A stretch of 64,000 nucleotides of DNA from Eledone cirrhosa (GCA_964016885.1 OZ024742.1:115696939-115760938), one strand, 5' to 3'; positions 23,372-35,741 are shown, counted from the stretch's first letter. Notes: generated by a model not told the origin, from the sequence alone. Numbers and translations: made by a program.

Positions 23372-24853
23372 TATTAGAAAGTGAGGTACCTTTAAAAAAA
23401 TGAAAAATAACAGGTGTCCTACACGAGTGAAAGTATAAGGAAAAAATATGAAATCGAAAATGCAATTGGAGTCTTTTTTTTTTTTAAATATATATATTTA
23501 TTTAGTTCCTTTACGGTTTCGTAGTTATTTTGCTTTTGCAAAGTAGAGTTGGGGGTCTGTGGTTTTTGTTACATCTGGTTGGTCTTTGAAAGTTACTTGT
23601 TTTATATGGAAAAAAGTGGCTCGAAATGCCACGTTTTTAGAGAAGTAATTTGATTGGTTGGTGAGTAAGTATAATAAATTTCGCGCCACTTCCTGTTACA
23701 AAGTTCTTTAAACAAAGGGGGGGGGGGCTCAGGTTTTGTTTTCATATATGAGTGAAGTTCGGTTGGTTGATGCAGTCAAGTGAATAAGCACATCAGCTTT
23801 CGCGCCAGTTTGTTTGAATTTCTTTTTACTTAAAAAAAGTGGCTCACGGGTGTTTTTTTTATAAATGTAATTTGATTTATTATAAATGAAATTATGAGTG
23901 TCACGTGTACAAGTTCATTAAAAATCGCGCCGTATTTGGGAAATTATTGTGTAGCCTTTTAGAGAATGTTGTGCCAAACCAAAGATAATGGTCAGAGAAA
24001 TGGGATGGGGAGAATTGTTCTGGTTCAGTGAATATGGCTGGTTCGCTGGGGTGTCAGAATTCAGACTTTCTATTGAAATAAAGAAAGTAGAGATATGTAT
24101 GTTTATTTTTGTGCTTGTGTGTGTGTGTGTGTGTAGAAAGATGATTCTATTAGTAGAAATGGGAGAGGGAGTTGTGTGTGTGTGTATGGGTGTTATGTGT
24201 GTGTGTGTGCATGTGTGTGTTGGAGTATGGTTAGCATGTTAAGATGGAGGGAATATATATATTTTGTGTGTGTATGTGTTATGTAAGTGTGGGGGTGGAG
24301 TATGGTTATCATGTTAAGATGGATACAATATATATATTTTGTGTGTGTGCATGTGTATGTGTGTGTAGGAAAATAATTCCGTTAGTAGAAATGGAGGAGG
24401 GAGTTGTGTGTGTGTGGGGGGGGATTAGCATATTAAGGTGTTAGAGTATTAACGTATGTTAAGGTTTATTTAGTTCTGGTTTTTATTTTCTAAAGTAGAA
24501 GGTGTTATGTGTGTGTGTATGTATGTGTTTGTTTGGATGGTTAGCATGTTATGGTGTTGACATAATCTATATTAAACTATATTTAATGCTGGTCTATATT
24601 TTTGAATAAATATATTTCCCTTATTTATTCATAGTAGTTCAGTTGTATTGTCAGCGCAAAGGTAAACTTGGAAGACTTGGAATTTGGGTGTTTTATTACT
24701 TGCTCATATGTCTAGATGTGCACTTAGTGGTATCTGTTTCATGGTTGGATCTCGTAATTGTTGGCGATGAACTGTCATCCTAAATATTTTCACTCGTGTA
24801 GGACACCTCGGTTATTTTTCATTTTCTTAAAAAAAGACTCACTTTCTAATACA
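23371..24853. mobile_element. Inverted-repeat 5' block of PLE 2, including inverted PLE 2 tail
   Basis: 23371-23432 (tattagaaagtgag to ctacacgagtgaaa) is repeated inverted at 24787-24853. Between them, 24592-24786 is the inverse complement of the PLE 2 C-terminal coding end and 3' UTR (27700-27895). The rest is TG-rich with several microsatellite-like stretches and no ORF of note. This is best read as terminal-repeat and inverted-tail material placed upstream of the PLE 2 ORF. Confidence 0.7.
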
Positions 24854-27800
24854 TACCCACCACACGAAGGACGAAAATGCCCCCAAAGTCTCAACAAAAC
24901 GACAACTCACTGAACCAGGACATCTTAAATGAACTCAAAGAGATTTCCTCTAAACTTTCAATTTTGACCAACAAAGTGGACCAAATACATATCTATAAAA
25001 AAGGACCCTACGAAGAAAGAAAAAAATACCCAAGAGACGAATATTACTCTAGCATTGACTAAACTAATCGAAACCATTGAAACAGCAATGCTCCAGAAGC
25101 TGGAACAATCATTAGAACCCAATCTACGAGATGTCCACTAAGTGAAAAACACCCTAACCAATATATGGACTCAAAAGCTCACAGCCAGCAAATTCGCCTT
25201 TTCGAATCTCCTAAAAAATAATGGCAAGGCAGATATTTATGAAAAGCGGCTAAACTCTACCCCAATCATCCTCCCCTAAATGAACAACATACAGGTAAGC
25301 CATGTTTAAAACAAACTAAAACCCACACACCACACGCATAACAAATAACAAAAAAAGTAACAAAATGTCCAACATAGCCCCAGCAAAACTATGACGATAA
25401 TCCCAGAACCTATAAATATAACTATAACCCTACTAACAAAAACCGAAGATCCCCCAACACAAGACAGGACCCGATCCGCACATCACAACCCACACAAAAC
25501 CTATTCCAAAACCTTAGACCCCAACCCACACAGAATATGTTCCAAAATCGTAGATCCAACCCGCACAAAGGAACAAAACCTACAACCCGGACTATCAATA
25601 AACCGAACCTCAATAGATGTAATAATACCCTCTAAAAAATAATTCAGAAAACTAAATGTTTAGACCAAGGCTACAGGACCCACGAAACGCGGTGGCATAA
25701 ACCGATTTTGAAAAACCGAAAATAATCAACCTTTCACATACAAACTTCTCAGCCCCAAAAATAAAAATTCTCTCCAAAGGACTGAAATTCACACCAACAC
25801 CACAATACTCTAACCTCAATGAGATAAATGCCGATATATCACACTTCTGTAGAAAATTACGTCTCACATAGGAATGTTTTGACAAGGAGAATAACGACTA
25901 ATCAATTGTACGGAAAGAAAGCAGCTACATCCCAACAACAGGTAGAAATAGAGTTCTGGAGAAAAAGTGTGACCACATAGCAACTTTCCCATACCATGAA
26001 CTACCGCAACCTAAACCCATACCAAACACGAGTCGACATTATAATTAAGGAAGCGGACAAGGGAAGTACTGTCGTCATTATGAATGATGAACAATACAAA
26101 AAAGTCTATGTTATCTCTCTTACAAAATACTAACTTCTATAAAAGAGTAAAACATTACCAGCAATCAGAAACGATGACCAGATAAAACACACTCATTTGT
26201 CGATACCAGGAAGACTTAACTAAAAAGGATTATTTAACACATTTTGAATACAAAACCAGCAACCTTTACGGACTTCCGAAGATCCATAAGCGTAAAATAA
26301 TTAACGATGCCTGTAAAACAATCCACCTCAACCTGCGTGAACACACAATACCCCACTGATCTTAAATTAAGACCAATTGTAGTGGGCCCACAATGTGAAA
26401 CACACGGACTAAGCATCTTTATAGACATACTACTAAAACCAATTCTCAAACACATACCAAGCCTTGTAAGAGACGATCTGTACCTCTTAAACCACCTCCC
26501 TAAACATGTCAACAACGACACTATTATTGTGTCTTTCGATGTAGTGAATCTCTACACAACGATCCCACGCCAATAAGGACTAGAAGCAATAGGATTCTGG
26601 CTAGAGAAATATCCCAATGAGATATATGACAGAATAGAAAAAAGCTTCATCACCGAGGGATTAACATTTATTTTACAAAACAACTTTTTCGATTTCGATG
26701 GCAGTACTTATAAGCAAATATCGGGGACTGCGATGAGTACAAAAGCCGCTCCAACTTATGCCAAATTAGTCATGGCATACTTGGAAGTCTAGATATATGA
26801 ACAGTCCAAATCAAAATACGGATTGAACTTCCACAAATATTTATCATAGAATTGGAAACGCTACTTGGATGATTGTCTCATTCGTTGGTCCCTCACACTC
26901 GACTAAATGATTTCAAAAATGTAATTAACGATATCAATAACCACATTCAATTCACAATGGAATACAGCCAAGATCAACTCCAATTTCTGGACATCTTAAT
27001 CTTTAAAAAAGACACAAATATTGAAACTGACATACACTACAAACCAACAGATTCCAAACAATACCTGCTATTCACCTCCAACCATCCAAAGCACACGAAG
27101 ACAAACATTCCATTTAACCTAGCAAGAAGAATTTGCACGATTGTCTCCAATTATGAAACGCGAAATAAAAGACTTCAAGAATTAAAGGAAATTCTACTCG
27201 AAGGACAGTACCCACTATTACTAATAAATAATGGAATAGAAAGGGCTAAGGCAATAGGCATTGATGCATTACGAAAACAGAAACAAATTCAAGGTACGTC
27301 CAATATTCTATCATATATCTCAACACACATCCAAAGAAATACGGAAGCTTACAACACTATTCACAAGAACATCCCACTATTGAAACAAGACCCAAGAATG
27401 AAAAAAAGCCCTTGAAACACACAAAATAATCAAAAGCAAAGGACAATCCAAATCACTAAAAACATTACTCACCAATGCCAAATTACCTACCACGAAACAC
27501 AACCAACTGTCAAAAAATGCGGTCGCTCTGATTGTGGAAACTGAACTCATCTCATTGAAGGCAACACGTATACATTTCAATCAGGCCAATATTTGCTGCA
27601 AAAAATCACTTCACTTGCTCATCAAAAAATCTACTTTATGCCATTAAATGTAAAGGATGCAATGAAGATTATATAGGAAAAACTAAACTCACACTCAGAA
27701 ACAGATGGCAGTTTATCGCCAACAATTACGAGATCCAACCACGAGACAGATACCACTAAGTGCACATCTAGACATATGCGCAAGTAATAAGACACCTACA

Positions 27801-27980
27801 TTCCAAGTCTTCCCATTTTATCTTTGCGCTGACAATACAAAAGATCAAATACGAATAAATAAGGAAAATATGTTTTTTCAAAAATATGTTTATTATATAT
27901 ATATATTTATTAAAATAACAGATTAAAGATTAAGCAAAGAATCGCTGCTTTCACCCTTAACTGGATCTTCTGAAACTAAA
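24854..27980 (+). mobile_element. Penelope-like element 2 (different family), degenerate
   Basis: A short 5' stretch, N-terminal region from 24877, RT core at about 25650-27415 with YLDD near 26860, GIY-YIG at about 27480-27870, then a 3' UTR ending in a segment (27910-27977) that recurs beside (TA)n at 41140-41210. Frameshifts and stops are frequent. Confidence 0.8.
24877..27870 (+). pseudogene. RT plus GIY-YIG polyprotein of PLE 2, multiply broken
   Basis: Recognisable pieces in order: a coiled-coil-like N-terminus (LNELKEISSKLSILTNKVDQ), LSKGLKFTPTPQYSNLNEIN at about 25770 (typical PLE RT entry), IKEADKGSTVVIMNDEQY at about 26045, YGLPKIHKR at about 26270, LRPIVVGPQCETHGLS and TIIVSFDVVNLYTTIP (26360-26570, RT motif A), RYLDDCLIRW near 26855 (motif C), a long C-terminal RT region 26873-27415, then KCGRSDCGN, YAIKCKGCNEDYIGKTKL at about 27640-27690 (GIY-YIG) and SAHLDICASNKTPTFQVFPF. 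Several stops and frameshifts interrupt it, so no product is expected. Confidence 0.8.
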
Positions 27981-28074
27981 AAAATCAATCTGTGAACGCA
28001 GAAGTAAATATTTCAAAAAACGTTGCAACCGAAGGAATACAGGAAGACGATACTTTGGTTCGTGGAAACGTTCC
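27981..28074. other. Short spacer after PLE 2
   Basis: Non-coding, with no recognised similarity. Confidence 0.4.
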
Positions 28075-28322
28075 CTGGCAAAGAACGGATAAAGACCAAG
28101 ATAATACGTCATAATTTGGTGAAAACAATTACATGCAAAGACAAAACCACTTTTACAGTATAAATGAAGTCGGAGACTAATATTCTATCAGGTGGTTGTC
28201 TGGCAATGAGCGGAAAAAAACGAAGATAATACGTCATTATGTAGCGCATTGAGAAGAATTAGACGCAAAGACAAAACCACGTATATTGTATAACTGAAGT
28301 CGTAGACTAAAATTCTATTAGG
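28075..28322. repeat. Two-copy tandem repeat, about 125-bp unit
   Basis: The unit starting ctggca and ending ctatnagg occurs at 28075-28192 and 28200-28322. Shared blocks are gataatacgtcat, gcaaagacaaaaccac and gaagtcg-agactaa. Copies are clearly diverged. Confidence 0.8.
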
Positions 28323-28599
28323 AAGCCGAATGATTCCCAGCTTCAGAGTTAAGAATAAAGTAAATAAATTACAGAGGTAATAGAAATTCAATTATACATG
28401 CGCGCAACAATATACGTACATACACAAGCATACGCGAAAGCACCCGCAATGGGTATGCCAATACAAGCACGTTCACGAAAAAAAACACACACACGCACGC
28501 ACATACAGACCCGACGCAACGTATACGTACGTATACACATAACAATATATATTAAAAATATATACAGTACGGCCGCTGTGGTTGACGCCCCGAACACTC
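28323..28599. other. Non-coding spacer
   Basis: Short CA/GCA-rich tract near 28480-28500. No gene recognised. Confidence 0.4.
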
Positions 28600-29399
28600 C
28601 CTCAAGCGAGTCCTGGCGGACAAAACCTCTGCAATTGATCTCGAATTATATCCAAATGAGACCACCCGAGCTCATGTTATCCAAACATTTTGCCCGTATA
28701 TTCTGGCCAGTTATTCTCTTTCGAAACATTATAACCACATATATGGTGTACTGTATTAGTGATCTCTCAATTTGAAGAAATTGCGGCTCTACTTTTTTCT
28801 ACGATTCTGATATCAGAGCTATGCATTTCATAGGCTAACGTTAGTACAGTGGCCGTTTGGAGGAACACCATTTTTGCCGCTTGTATTTACAATCGTATTC
28901 TTTCGGTCGTTACACATGATTCAGCATCATATGTATAGGTGGGTACGAATACCCTATTGGCGATTAACTTTTACACCTACCTCCCTTCATATAATGGCCA
29001 AAGGTGTAACTGGCGCATTACTACACTAGCTCCTGCAAATGTTGCACTTAAATTAGCCTCCTGATATCCATTACTCGAGAAGATAACCCAGGTATGTGTC
29101 AACATCTCCCTATGCCTCACTTGAACCAAAATCACATTTACATTGCACTGCGCAGGCTTCCGTATATGGAATTAACTCTGTCCGTGAAGCACTTATTTGT
29201 ATTACATCCGCGAGGCACTCGGTATAAAATATATCGTGTGCATGTCGGAGTTCAATTTCTGGCGTGTTAAATGATAACATATGCTCAGGAAGTTACAGTT
29301 GACTGAGTTCCCAGTCTTGATACCACTGCCATCCTAGCTGCAAATATTTATAAACTTCATAAATAGTTTCGATTTAGCAGAATTTGTCCGAAAACATAT

Positions 29400-29580
29400 A
29401 TAAGGCAATTCTTATAGAGATATACAGACCTGCAGAACCTTCCAATGCAGGCCCCGTGAAAAGCAGTCATATGACGTTTCGAGGTCTACAAAGCAAGCAT
29501 ACACATCTTGGTATTATTCAAATACGATTTCACAAAGTTGCCGCAGTGCGTCTATCTCGTTGGCCGTACTGCGTTCGGGC
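29400..29580 (-). pseudogene. RT palm fragment (motif A) of the degenerate LINE
   Basis: The minus-strand reading EIDALRQLCEIVFE-stop-YQDVYACFVDLETSYDCF contains the FVDLExxYD motif A of LINE RTs with one in-frame stop. No intact ORF surrounds it. Confidence 0.65.
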
Positions 29581-30460
29581 CAAACACGTCACAATTCATT
29601 AGTTAGTTTGTACTCGACCAACTATCTACATAACTTTGCTAGTCACATCATAGATTTCACCGGGAAAGGCTTAACATGAATATACTAAGAATTGCTCTTG
29701 TTTCCTCTTTTGAAAATTGGTATTATCATTTCTGATTGGTAATGCATAGGTTCATTTCAAGAGATCCAGGTCACTCGGCAATCATTATTCAGCCAGAGTA
29801 TCGCTTCTCTGTCTCTGGCTTTTAACATCTCGGGCCGAATATCATAATCAACAGAACATTGCAATATTTGAACTTTTTAATTGTTCTCGTGCCCACCTTA
29901 GCCTCCTAAATTTTAGAAATCGCTCCCAGATGCATCTCCTTTACATCAGATGCTGCTGTTCTGACCGTCTTTAGGAAATCCGCAATATATTCTCCGCACC
30001 ATACGAGGATGCACCCTCTGATGTGAGGAGAGCCCCTGATGCTTCCCTGATAGCAAATGTGGAGAAGTACTTTTTATTAGCAAGTAGGTGATCTGAAAGG
30101 GGATTCCAGCTTATCTCCATATTCCTCCCATGTCTTAACTTTTGACGTATTTACTGTTTCTGCTTCAACGTTTCACGCCTGATGCAAGCAAGAGGATTTA
30201 TTTTCAAGCCTATATTTCTAAGTCCCCTTCTATTCTAGGATGACAACTTCGACCTCATGATTTAATCAATGGGGCTTTAATCTGCCCGATATAGCACTAA
30301 CTCGCTTTCACCCACAGCACATACGAACAGAGGCATTAGCTGCCACGCTAAACACTCTCCAATCCGTTTCAACGTCCTTCTTTGCTCAAAGAGTTCTCTG
30401 AATTTGAATGCAACACTATTGGAATATCTGTTCCTAACATCCTCATTCGCAAACACTTCC

Positions 30461-30698
30461 CATATTATCTTCTATGTCAACGTGGACCAGCCAGTAGTGT
30501 GTGCTTCCTCAGCTCTGGACCCATATTATCGTCTATGTCAACGTGGACCAGCCAGTAGTGTGTGCTTCCTCAGCTCTGGACCCATATTATCGTCTATGTC
30601 AACGTGGACCAGCCAGTAGTGTGTGCTTCCTCAGCTCTGGACCCATATTATCGTCTATGTCAACGTGGACCAGCCAGTAGTGTGGGCTTCCTCAGCTC
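30461..30698. repeat. 61-bp tandem repeat, nearly 4 copies
   Basis: Copies begin at 30461, 30522, 30583 and 30644 (catattatc...agctctggacc), almost identical. They lie inside the degenerate minus-strand LINE and so represent a local expansion after its decay. Confidence 0.95.
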
Positions 30699-31021
30699 AA
30701 GATAGGCTCAAGCTGCACAAAAATAGATGTTGATCAGTTGATAGCCCAGCTTCTCTCTTAACATGAATATCCACTACACAATCAAAACGATTAGAGTCAA
30801 TAACAAAGCTAATTATGTGTCTGCGTTCCTAAATTCCCTTATAGCATGTACATCTATGGATATCTTTGTTCCGGACGAAGGTGATTATAATAGAGAGCCC
30901 ATTACACAAATAGGATTGTCATAAGCCTTCTCCATTTGATTCAAATCAGGATCGCCGTTCTTTTAAATAACTCCTTTACATGTAAGGCCGTCATTTTCAA
31001 TATGTGCATTGATGTCTCCCG

Positions 31022-31279
31022 TTAGGATATATGAATCAACTTACCTATATCTAACACTGAAGTATATTCCTCAAAGAAGAATGTGTGTTCAGATTCCTTT
31101 GTTTGTTTTTTGCAGAAATTTGCACTGTACACAGAGACGTATCTCTGAACACAGTCTTTAAGAGACAAAACACACCTCTGAATGAGATCATTTCCATAAC
31201 ACATTTTGGCAGCTAGGAGCTTGTGAGTATCCCCACTCACATCTGTACAGTAATTTCTTCCGTCAAACCTGAACAGCAT
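31022..31279 (-). pseudogene. AP-type endonuclease fragment of the degenerate LINE
   Basis: 86 codons resembling the central endonuclease of RTE/Rex1-type LINEs: RYVSVYSANFCKKQTKESEHTFFFEEYTSVL corresponds to the VSVYAPQ...K..FYD.L region. It is followed in another frame by GDINAHIEND. Catalytic completeness cannot be judged because of decay. Confidence 0.6.
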
Positions 31280-31450
31280 TTTTCTATCCCCCGTCCAAAT
31301 CTAGTAACAGAGCCACTGAACCCTGTTAAGTTAATCGATCATATAGAGACAGTAGCATCTGGCTTCTTCCACTATTTCCTGCTCTTACTTGTAAGAATCT
31401 TGATGTTTCATGTTCCAATGTTTAGGGTTTACTCCTTTCCAAAACCTCAT

Positions 31451-31903
31451 TGCCGTTTCCAGATACGCTATCTTTGTGCGTTCGTCCTACACCTCCCATT
31501 ACATGTAGCAGGCTCATCAACTGTTCCTCCAGCATGAGAAGGAGGCTGCAATATTTTTCAAAAATGTTTCTCTATTTATGGACCGAACGCGTCCTCTGTT
31601 AATCAGGACAAAATGATGATATGCTTATCTTTTGTTACATCGAACCGTACTGCAGTTTTGGTGATCTTATTCGCACCAGTCACCAATCTTCGTTTTTAAG
31701 ATCCCGAAGACTTGTCTGATTTAGTCGCGGCCTTTACTCTCCTTGTCGTAGCTATATCACTGGATTGTGAGAGTTTCCTTTGGAGCTATAATGTCTTCTA
31801 TTGCCCCATCTTCCCTGTTACACAGGGGTTGCTTATTCGCAACTAACCACCATATATGTAACTATATAGCTATCCGTCACATGTGACCCTTTCTTTAGCA
31901 CAG

Positions 31904-31905
<2 letters not shown>
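31451..31905. other. Non-coding sequence, possibly the 5' part of the degenerate LINE
   Basis: No recognisable motif, only short ORFs. Confidence 0.35.
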
Positions 31906-31966
<61 letters not shown>

Positions 31967-31990
31967 TCTCTATATATCTATCTATCTCTA

Positions 31991-32038
<48 letters not shown>

Positions 32039-32110
32039 TAGAGAGAAAGAGAGGGATGAGAAAGAGAGAGGGGGAGAGAGAGATAGAGATAGATAGATAT
32101 TTATATATAT
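31906..32110. repeat. (CT)n(TA)n(GA)n palindromic microsatellite
   Basis: A CT array to about 32000, a short (TA)n, then a GA array, so the outer parts are complementary and can form a hairpin. Confidence 0.9.
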
Positions 32111-32650
32111 CTAGACATATAAATATACAATTCAGGAATAATTGAATTAATGTTATATTGATTTATTTCATATATGATTTATTATGTTTCAAACATTAGA
32201 AATAATAAATTTACACACAAAATATGTCATAATTACTGTTTACATACGAAAATCCTAATTTTTATTTCCTCATAAAGAATACTCAATGTAATTAAACTTC
32301 CATGTAAACATTGTAGGTATTTTTATAAGCTCTTACACGTAATCAATCATGAAATCTCATCCATATATCCATATATTCTGTTTATTGCCTTATAATTCCC
32401 TTGTGAAGAAGAAACGTAGCTAAAGGTAACTCTCCTTCTAAAAATCAAAAGAACCATATACACTTCAAAAGTAATGAGCAACGAGGAATTTATTCATTCC
32501 AACATGTTTACATCCTTTTTAATGTTCATTTTTGATAACTATCGATTAGCACATCTGATTTTGTGATCAATATTTATATGGGCTGCACGACCAAGTTATT
32601 TTTCCTAAAGGAACGCAATTCAATGAACCACCGCATATCAGTATAAGAAA
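32111..32650. other. AT-rich non-coding DNA
   Basis: Nothing recognised. Confidence 0.45.
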
Positions 32651-32689
32651 TATGGGATTGTGGACGCACAATCTCACATACATACACAC

Positions 32690-32791
32690 GCAGATAAAAA
32701 CGTACATACAGACACTGACACACACATACACACACACACACGCACACAAACATACATGCACTGATGCGCACGTGCACGTATACATATATGC

Positions 32792-32874
<83 letters not shown>

Positions 32875-32942
32875 ATATATAAATATATATATATATATGA
32901 TATATATGTATATATATGTATATATATATATATATATATACA
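32690..32942. repeat. CA tract and (TA)n array
   Basis: CA-rich 32690-32760, then (TA)n with few interruptions 32796-32940, which borders a PLE-like terminal repeat. Confidence 0.9.
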
Positions 32943-33100
32943 ATATATTAATAAATGGAAACTATATTTATAAAACCATATTTGTTTTATTATACATATT
33001 TCAAGGGCAACCAAGGCAAATTATGGTGCACTTTCATCAGGTAAAATACAGATATGTTTTATAAATAAATATTGACATACCCGGAAAAAAAGACATTTAG
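32943..33100 (-). mobile_element. Solo PLE-like terminal repeat with hammerhead-like core
   Basis: Matches one arm of the palindrome at 35890-36259 (shared ttaataaatggaaactatat and ataaatattgacatacccgg). On the minus strand it contains CTGATGA (33036-33042), a candidate stem II (AAGTGCACC with GGTTGCCCTT) and GAAA (33001-33004), the order of a type I hammerhead core. The helix I/III partners could not be assigned. Confidence 0.55.
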
Positions 33101-34375
33101 TACATTTATTGAGAGTGATACAAAGTTATGAGTGAATATGCAAATGAGTGTCCGAAAGGTTGAAAAGATAACGGTTTATTTAAATTAAGCTGTTGGAAGA
33201 AGATGATATGTAAGGGAGAGAGAAAAAAGAAAAAAGAAAAAAGAAAAAAGAAAGGAGAAAGATAGAAGAGGGAAAAAAACGATTATATATATTGATAGTG
33301 AAAATAGAGTGCATGAAGAAATAAGTTTCAAAGGATAAATATACACAGTGTAAGTAGATCTAAGTGAAAGAAGAAATGAGATTAACGTGGAAGAATAATA
33401 TTTATAATGCAGGGTTCAATACGTTTTGATTATAATACTTATAATGATAGGTTGAAAAATTAGCTTAAAATTAAATGAAAATTAAAAAATTAGAAATCAA
33501 AATAAATTTTAAAATTTACCTTAATATTAAAGATTTAATTTAATAATTTAATATTAATAATTAGTTTAAATGGCTATGTTAAGGATTATAAATTATTTAA
33601 ATAAATTATACTATTTTACATTAGAGCAAATCTAGTATAGTTTATTTTATTAAAAGTTGTAAGTCAAAATTTAAACATCCAAATAATTCTAAATTTATGA
33701 AAAAATTACGAGAGTTTACGAAGGATTAACCACTTAATTATATTATAAAAACAGTAAGGAAGTGTAAAGGAAGTTAGAAGTGATTTTTTTAAGAACTCAG
33801 ATGACTCTAAAGATTAAATGTTATAAAGTTAAAAAGTTGAACAGTTTTTTATCTTAAGAATATAATTAAAACATGAACCATATGTTATTTTATACGATGT
33901 CATAAATTACTTGCTATAAAGTTAAATAATTTAAAAAAATTTATCTTAAGAATATATTTAAAGCATAAGCCATAGGTTATTCCACATATATATAAAAAAA
34001 AAACATATATATATAAAAATCATGTGTTTTTTCACCATATGTATAAACAGTTGGATATATATATTAAAAACGTTTGAAGATATAAAAGTATAAAAATATA
34101 AAAATATTGGAAGGTATGAAAATAATGGTTTTTACTATTTCTTTCAAAGGAATTTTCAAAAGATTTTTCTTAAAAAATTCCGTAAGTTTTTCTTAAAGGA
34201 GTTTCAAGCAGTCATATAAAAAATGTATAATCTATCGATAGGTTTAATAATATAAGGTATATAGTATATATATGTGAAGTAGAGATAATAGAAAGTAAAT
34301 TAAATATATGAATCATATATAGATATAGAAGACATTATGTAAAGGTGATAAATCATATATTACATTTTATATATT
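33101..34375. other. Very AT-rich non-coding DNA
   Basis: A short (AAAAAAG)n run at about 33226-33252. Otherwise A/T-rich with no ORF of interest. Confidence 0.5.
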
Positions 34376-34751
34376 TATTTAAAAGTTGAGTTTAAACGAT
34401 GATTGCAGGAACTAAATAAATTATTTCGCAAATTAATAGAGTTCTTACTTTTTAGTATAAAGAATATTTCTTCAACGCAAAGTGAGCAATTTTTGGATAA
34501 AGCAGTGTATGAAGGAGCTTTGGAAATAATTTCCCAAAGTAAAGAATAGTTAATATTCTTGGAATTCAAGACCAATAATAAGTTAGATAGAGAAGTTGAA
34601 GATTTGTTACCAATATCGTAAAGGAACATTTATGGTTATTAAAACGAAATTTGAAGTCTGTGGAAGTAGAGCCGACAAGGTTAAAAGAGTTTTCATTTGT
34701 TTTGACATTACATTTGTATACTATATTATCGAAAAACAAGTGTGTACGCAA
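34376..34751 (-). pseudogene. GIY-YIG nuclease remnant of a third retroelement family
   Basis: Two minus-strand frames joined by a frameshift: DNIVYKCNVKTNENSFNLVGSTSTDFKFRFNNHKCSF, then STSLSNLLLVLNSKNINYSLLWEIISKAPSYTALSKNCSLCVEEIFFILKSKNSINLRNNL. This matches the GIY-YIG domain of the type C..NIVYKA.V..N...YIGLT...FK.R...H..SF and its downstream Leu/Ile-rich tail with CxLCxxEK, as found at the C-termini of some animal retroelements. The YIG Tyr-Ile is changed to LVG, so the nuclease is dead. No RT is adjacent. Confidence 0.65.
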
Positions 34752-34759
34752 TGAATATT

Positions 34760-35110
34760 GCTATTGGATGAGCATTAGATAGACATATCAAAAAGTAATC
34801 TTCATGCAAAATCAGCATAGCGTGGAATTTGACTATATTGTCCATTTGAAATCAAAGTGCATTCCTTCCGGCGATTTACAAAAGGTCATCCAACTAAAAG
34901 TTTCACGTTTCCATTAAGATTCGAATTTTTTAAGGAATTTTATTTTATATCTTATTAAAATAAAATGTTTCTTTTCCTCTTTATCTATTTTAGTGACGAT
35001 ATTTTCACCGTCCTTTTATACACACATACACACGCGCACATGCATACAATCGCAGACACACGTACACACAAACGTACACACATAAATGCATACATACATT
35101 ATTAGGTACA
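34760..35110. other. Non-coding spacer
   Basis: Contains a CA-rich tract at about 35020-35085. No gene recognised. Confidence 0.4.
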
Positions 35111-35119
35111 TACTTACAG

Positions 35120-35640
35120 AATGGCTGCATCTCAGTTTCGAGAATTTCCATCCCTTGAAAATGTTTTTATACAAGGGTGGCAAAATCATGACTATTTAGC
35201 CTTGGCAATGATTACTTAGCCAAGCTAAGTCTATAGAATAGGAAAAGGCCATTCATACGCAGCAAAGAAGTGATTATTTAAGTTTTTTAGATGTAAAAAG
35301 GAATTTTTTAATTGACTATATTCCAAAGGAACATACAGATGGAGATTACTATGTCAAGTTTCTTAGAGAGTTACGAAATGCTCTAGAGACCAAATGCATG
35401 ACGGAATTCTTTAAGAGGAAAACGCCCGAGCGCAAACGTTCCTAGTTTCAATGGTTTCATGTGCATCAGTATGGCTGCGAAATGGATTATCACCCTACTT
35501 ATCCTCCTGATTTGGCTCAATCTTACAATCATATATTCCCCCACACGAAAAGAGGGTTGGCTGGCAACCAGCATCGCATTTATAATGGCGTCATATCTTC
35601 TGTTGATCGATGGGATGGAGGTATGTTGGGATATACATAT
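35120..35640 (+). pseudogene. Mariner-type transposase C-terminal relic
   Basis: The plus-strand segment 35455-35620 reads HQYGCEMDYHPTYPPDLAQSYNHIF...GLAGNQHRIYNGVISSVDRW. It corresponds to the transposase end motif HPPYSPDLAPSDYHLF followed by LAGxxF..DE.V. Stops and shifts upstream leave no intact transposase. No terminal inverted repeats were identified. Confidence 0.55.
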
Positions 35641-35679
35641 CATTTCGTCACATTGAGCCTATGAGGAGCCAGGGGACCA

Positions 35680-35684
<5 letters not shown>

Positions 35685-35740
<56 letters not shown>
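35685..35740. repeat. (TA)n array
   Basis: TA microsatellite flanked by tatggtcc/ggaccata-type sequence on both sides. Confidence 0.85.

Positions 35741-35741
<1 letters not shown>

Larger units (their letters stand above)
28600..31450 (-). mobile_element. Highly degenerate LINE (RTE/Rex1-like), minus strand
   Basis: Reading leftward: a LNIGT start-of-endonuclease motif (about 31430), endonuclease body with VSVYSANF (about 31130) and GDINAHIEND (about 31000, the GDFNAH motif), a connector (30250-29900), RT motif A as YACFVDLETSYDCFSRGLHWKVL (about 29490-29420), then VFVPTYTYDAESC (about 28960) and AKMVFLQTATVLTLAYEMHSSDIR (about 28850), which match the RT C-terminal region of this LINE type. 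Stops and frameshifts are dense throughout. The exact clade cannot be fixed by eye. Confidence 0.7.

Noticed and set aside
30461..30698. CRISPR array
   Set aside because: Units are contiguous with no spacers, in an animal-type genome; it is a plain tandem repeat.
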